Origin: Maricaulis sp048270265 | Lineage (GTDB): Bacteria; Pseudomonadota; Alphaproteobacteria; Caulobacterales; Maricaulaceae | Assembly (NCBI RefSeq): GCF_048270265.1 | Contig: NZ_JBLWTD010000010.1 | Location: 39,764-103,763, forward strand | Length of the DNA stretch: 64,000 nucleotides | Direction of reading: 5' to 3' | Part shown: piece by piece, positions 62,105-64,000 of the stretch | Numbering within the stretch: position 1 is the first letter of the stretch | Layout: every line of letters starts with the position of its first letter | Translations under genes and position numbers: made by a program | Notes under the pieces: generated by a model | Database searches by the model: none | Seen by the model: only the letters and a program-made list of their open reading frames with translations | What the model was told of the DNA's origin: nothing

Positions 62105-62710
62105 ATGAGCTTCACCCTTCCCGCCCTGCCCTATGCCAAGGACGCCCTGGCGCCGCACATCTCCGCCGAGACGCTCGACTTCCACCATGGCAAGCACCAC
62201 GCCGCCTATGTCACCAACCTCAACAAGCTGCTGGACGGCCATGAGCTGGCCGGCAAGTCCCTCGAGGACGTCGTCAAGGCCAGCGCCGGCAAGGCCGACA
62301 TGGCCGGCATTTTCAACAATGCGGCCCAGGTCTGGAACCACACCTTCTACTGGAACTCGATGGCTCCGAATGGCGGCGGCGCACCTGCCGGTGAGCTGGC
62401 CACGATGATCGACCGTGATTTCGGCTCCTTCGACGCCTTCAAGACCGCCTTCGCGACGGCCGGCGCGACCCAGTTCGGCTCCGGCTGGGCCTGGCTTGTG
62501 CTGAAAGACGGCAAGCTTGAAATCCGCAAGACCGCCAATGCCGAAACCCCGATCACCGAGGCCGGCGTGACGCCGCTGCTGACGATGGATGTATGGGAGC
62601 ATGCCTATTACGTCGATTTCCGAAATCGCCGTCCGGACTATATCTCCACCTTCCTGGGCGATCTGGTCAACTGGGATTTTGCTGCCGCCAATCTGGCCGC
62701 CGCAAAATAG
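62105..62710 (+). CDS. sodB: Fe/Mn superoxide dismutase
   Basis: Cytosolic superoxide dismutase of 201 residues. Metal ligands are His27 in FHHGKHH, His in WNHTFYW, Asp in MDVWEHAYY and its His. The pattern NNAAQVWNHTFYWNSM and GATQFGSGWAWLV with Gln before FGSGW favours iron over manganese. ATG 62105 follows GGAG at 8 bp. Gene alone in its unit, next to the divergent NDUFAF6-like gene. Confidence 0.95.
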   Translation: MSFTLPALPYAKDALAPHISAETLDFHHGKHHAAYVTNLNKLLDGHELAGKSLEDVVKASAGKADMAGIFNNAAQVWNHTFYWNSMAPNGGGAPAGELATMIDRDFGSFDAFKTAFATAGATQFGSGWAWLVLKDGKLEIRKTANAETPITEAGVTPLLTMDVWEHAYYVDFRNRRPDYISTFLGDLVNWDFAAANLAAAK

Positions 62711-62791
62711 TCTGCTGGGCGTCTCGCCAAGCGAGCTTTCCCGTCTTAGGCTTCCCCTCGGTTGATCGATAAGAATACCGAGGGGAATTCC

Positions 62792-64000
62792 ATGGCATTG
62801 CGTTCCTTCCTTGCCGGGCTCGCTTTTGCGGGCCTGGCGGCCTGCAGTCCGGATCCGGCCGCCCAGACCGTCAGCGAAGCTCCGGCAGCGCTTGAAACAG
62901 CGGCCATACAGGCCCCGGATTTCACCCCGGTCGACAATCCGGCCGCGCTGGGCTTTGACCCGGCCGGCCTGGCCGCGCTGGACCAGCAGCTCGAGGCGCT
63001 GACCGCCGCCGGTGCCCGCCCCGGCTATGCCGCCATCATCTCCCGCGGCACCCGGGTCGCCTTTGTCTCCGAAGCCGGGCAGATCGATCTGGAAACCGGC
63101 GAAGCCTTCACCATCGACAGCCCTGTGCGCATCGCCTCGATGTCCAAGCCGGTGACGGCGGTGGCGGTGATGATGCTGGTCGAAGCGGGCCAGATCGGGC
63201 TTGATGATCCGGTCTCCGACTATATTCCCGAGTTTGCCAATGTGCAGGTTGCCGTCAGCCCGATGGCCAATGCCGAGGGCGTCATCGAGACCCGCGCACC
63301 GGTGCGTCCGATCACGATCCGCCATTTGCTCACCCACACCGCCGGCCTGGGCTATATCTTCGACAATCAGACCGATCTCGGCCGGCTCTATCTGGAAAAC
63401 TCGCTCTATTCCGGCAGCGGCGATCTTCAGGCGCGGATGCAGCAGCTCGCCGCCCTGCCCCTCTATACAGATCCGGGCACGCGCTGGATCTACTCCTATT
63501 CCCTCGACGTACTCGGCCGCGTGGTCGAGGTCGCGTCGGGCGAGCCCTTCGAGGTGTTCATGGAGACCCGCCTGTTCGAACCGCTCGGCATGAGCTCGAC
63601 CGGCTTCTTCTATGAGGATGTCGATTTCGACGAGGCCGACATGTCACCGCTCTACGTCCATGACGAGACCGGCGCCATGGTGCCCTTCGAGCAGGCCAAT
63701 CCGGACTGGGCCTCGGGCGGCGGCGGCCTGGTCTCGACGGCGTCGGACTATATCCGCTTTGCGATGATGCTCGCCAGTGGCGGCTCGCTCGGGGAAGTGC
63801 AAATCCTCTCGCCCGAGAGCGTGCGTGAAATGACCTCGCCGCAAGTGCCGACCGAACAGCTCGGCGATGACTGGGGTGCGCGCGGCTTTGGCTTCGGCGG
63901 GTCGGTAGTCCTGTCGCCGGCCGAGGGCCAGGAGGCGGTCGGCGTCACCGGCGATTATGCCTGGAGCGGCCTGTTCGACACGGATTTCTTCATCAGCCCC
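62792..64000 (+). CDS. Beta-lactamase-fold serine hydrolase lipoprotein (3' end outside window)
   Basis: Lipid-anchored class C beta-lactamase/esterase-type hydrolase, open to the window edge (403 codons seen). Lipobox GLAAC (Cys18). Catalytic SMSKPVTA (SxxK, Ser), YSYSLDVLG (Tyr-x-Ser) and HTAGLGY are visible; the final KTG/HxG box would be beyond the end. GAGGGGAATTCC precedes ATG 62792. It resembles the 39290-40732 hydrolase in fold but not in close sequence. Esterase activity is the common role. Confidence 0.92.
   Translation, partial: MALRSFLAGLAFAGLAACSPDPAAQTVSEAPAALETAAIQAPDFTPVDNPAALGFDPAGLAALDQQLEALTAAGARPGYAAIISRGTRVAFVSEAGQIDLETGEAFTIDSPVRIASMSKPVTAVAVMMLVEAGQIGLDDPVSDYIPEFANVQVAVSPMANAEGVIETRAPVRPITIRHLLTHTAGLGYIFDNQTDLGRLYLENSLYSGSGDLQARMQQLAALPLYTDPGTRWIYSYSLDVLGRVVEVASGEPFEVFMETRLFEPLGMSSTGFFYEDVDFDEADMSPLYVHDETGAMVPFEQANPDWASGGGGLVSTASDYIRFAMMLASGGSLGEVQILSPESVREMTSPQVPTEQLGDDWGARGFGFGGSVVLSPAEGQEAVGVTGDYAWSGLFDTDFFISP

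Overview
The window is GC-rich (roughly 63-65% by eye), densely coded bacterial chromosome. Features that point to an alphaproteobacterium, probably a marine, stalked or dimorphic member of the Maricaulis/Hyphomonas/Caulobacter side of the class, are two perfect GTTC-N7-GTTC LexA boxes, a NDUFAF6-like squalene-synthase-fold protein, a DUF983 gene, a Gln in the GyrA quinolone pocket, and many secreted hydrolases and lipoproteins. Genus assignment is inference. No phage, insertion sequence, integrase, rRNA or CRISPR array was seen.

Layout. 1-8.3 kb: a truncated Cys/Met-metabolism PLP enzyme, an OmpA-type porin with a 27-proline linker, a YcbB-type L,D-transpeptidase, a Kef-type K+/H+ antiporter and a lipoprotein amidohydrolase. 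8.3-8.9 kb is gene-free and holds a multi-hairpin element and an inverted repeat. 8.9-11.1 kb: a phospholipid cassette (CdsA, PlsC-like, CDP-alcohol phosphatidyltransferase). 11.2-14.3 kb: lipoprotein, XRE regulator, SulP transporter and DUF983. 14.3-16.7 kb: a four-gene arsenic operon (arsR-arsI-acr3-arsC) with an operator over its promoter. 16.7-21.5 kb: N-formylglutamate amidohydrolase with a YfcC-type carrier, M20 peptidase, LysR regulator. 21.6 kb: tRNA-Lys. 22-25.7 kb: acetyltransferase and a queA-tgt-lipoprotein operon.

25.7-30.3 kb is the most repeat-rich stretch: two endonuclease/exonuclease/phosphatase-fold paralogues flank a cytochrome c plus Vgb-like propeller protein, with palindromic repeats in each gap. 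30.3-35 kb is the gyrA-coaD-PPIase-PPIase operon, ending in a clear terminator. 35-43.2 kb holds envelope and regulatory genes: a nucleotide pyrophosphatase/phosphodiesterase, a ribbon-helix-helix/TM/EF-hand protein, a SodC-like lipoprotein, a CadC-like regulator divergent from a serine hydrolase, and an SDR-DoxX/DUF2269 pair. 43.3-48.3 kb: ssb and uvrA, each with a LexA box, around two small lipoproteins.

48.3-55.6 kb, between uvrA and trmFO, is an array of seven polytopic membrane genes on the minus strand: five diverged paralogues sharing an RK-x5-W-x2-(S)-(K/N)-G motif, interleaved with two CPBP (Abi/Rce1-like) intramembrane proteases. Two CPBP-paralogue pairs look like a duplicated cassette. 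This is the best candidate here for an undescribed system. 55.7-64 kb: trmFO, two tandem S9 peptidases, the NDUFAF6-like protein, Fe/Mn superoxide dismutase and a truncated serine hydrolase.
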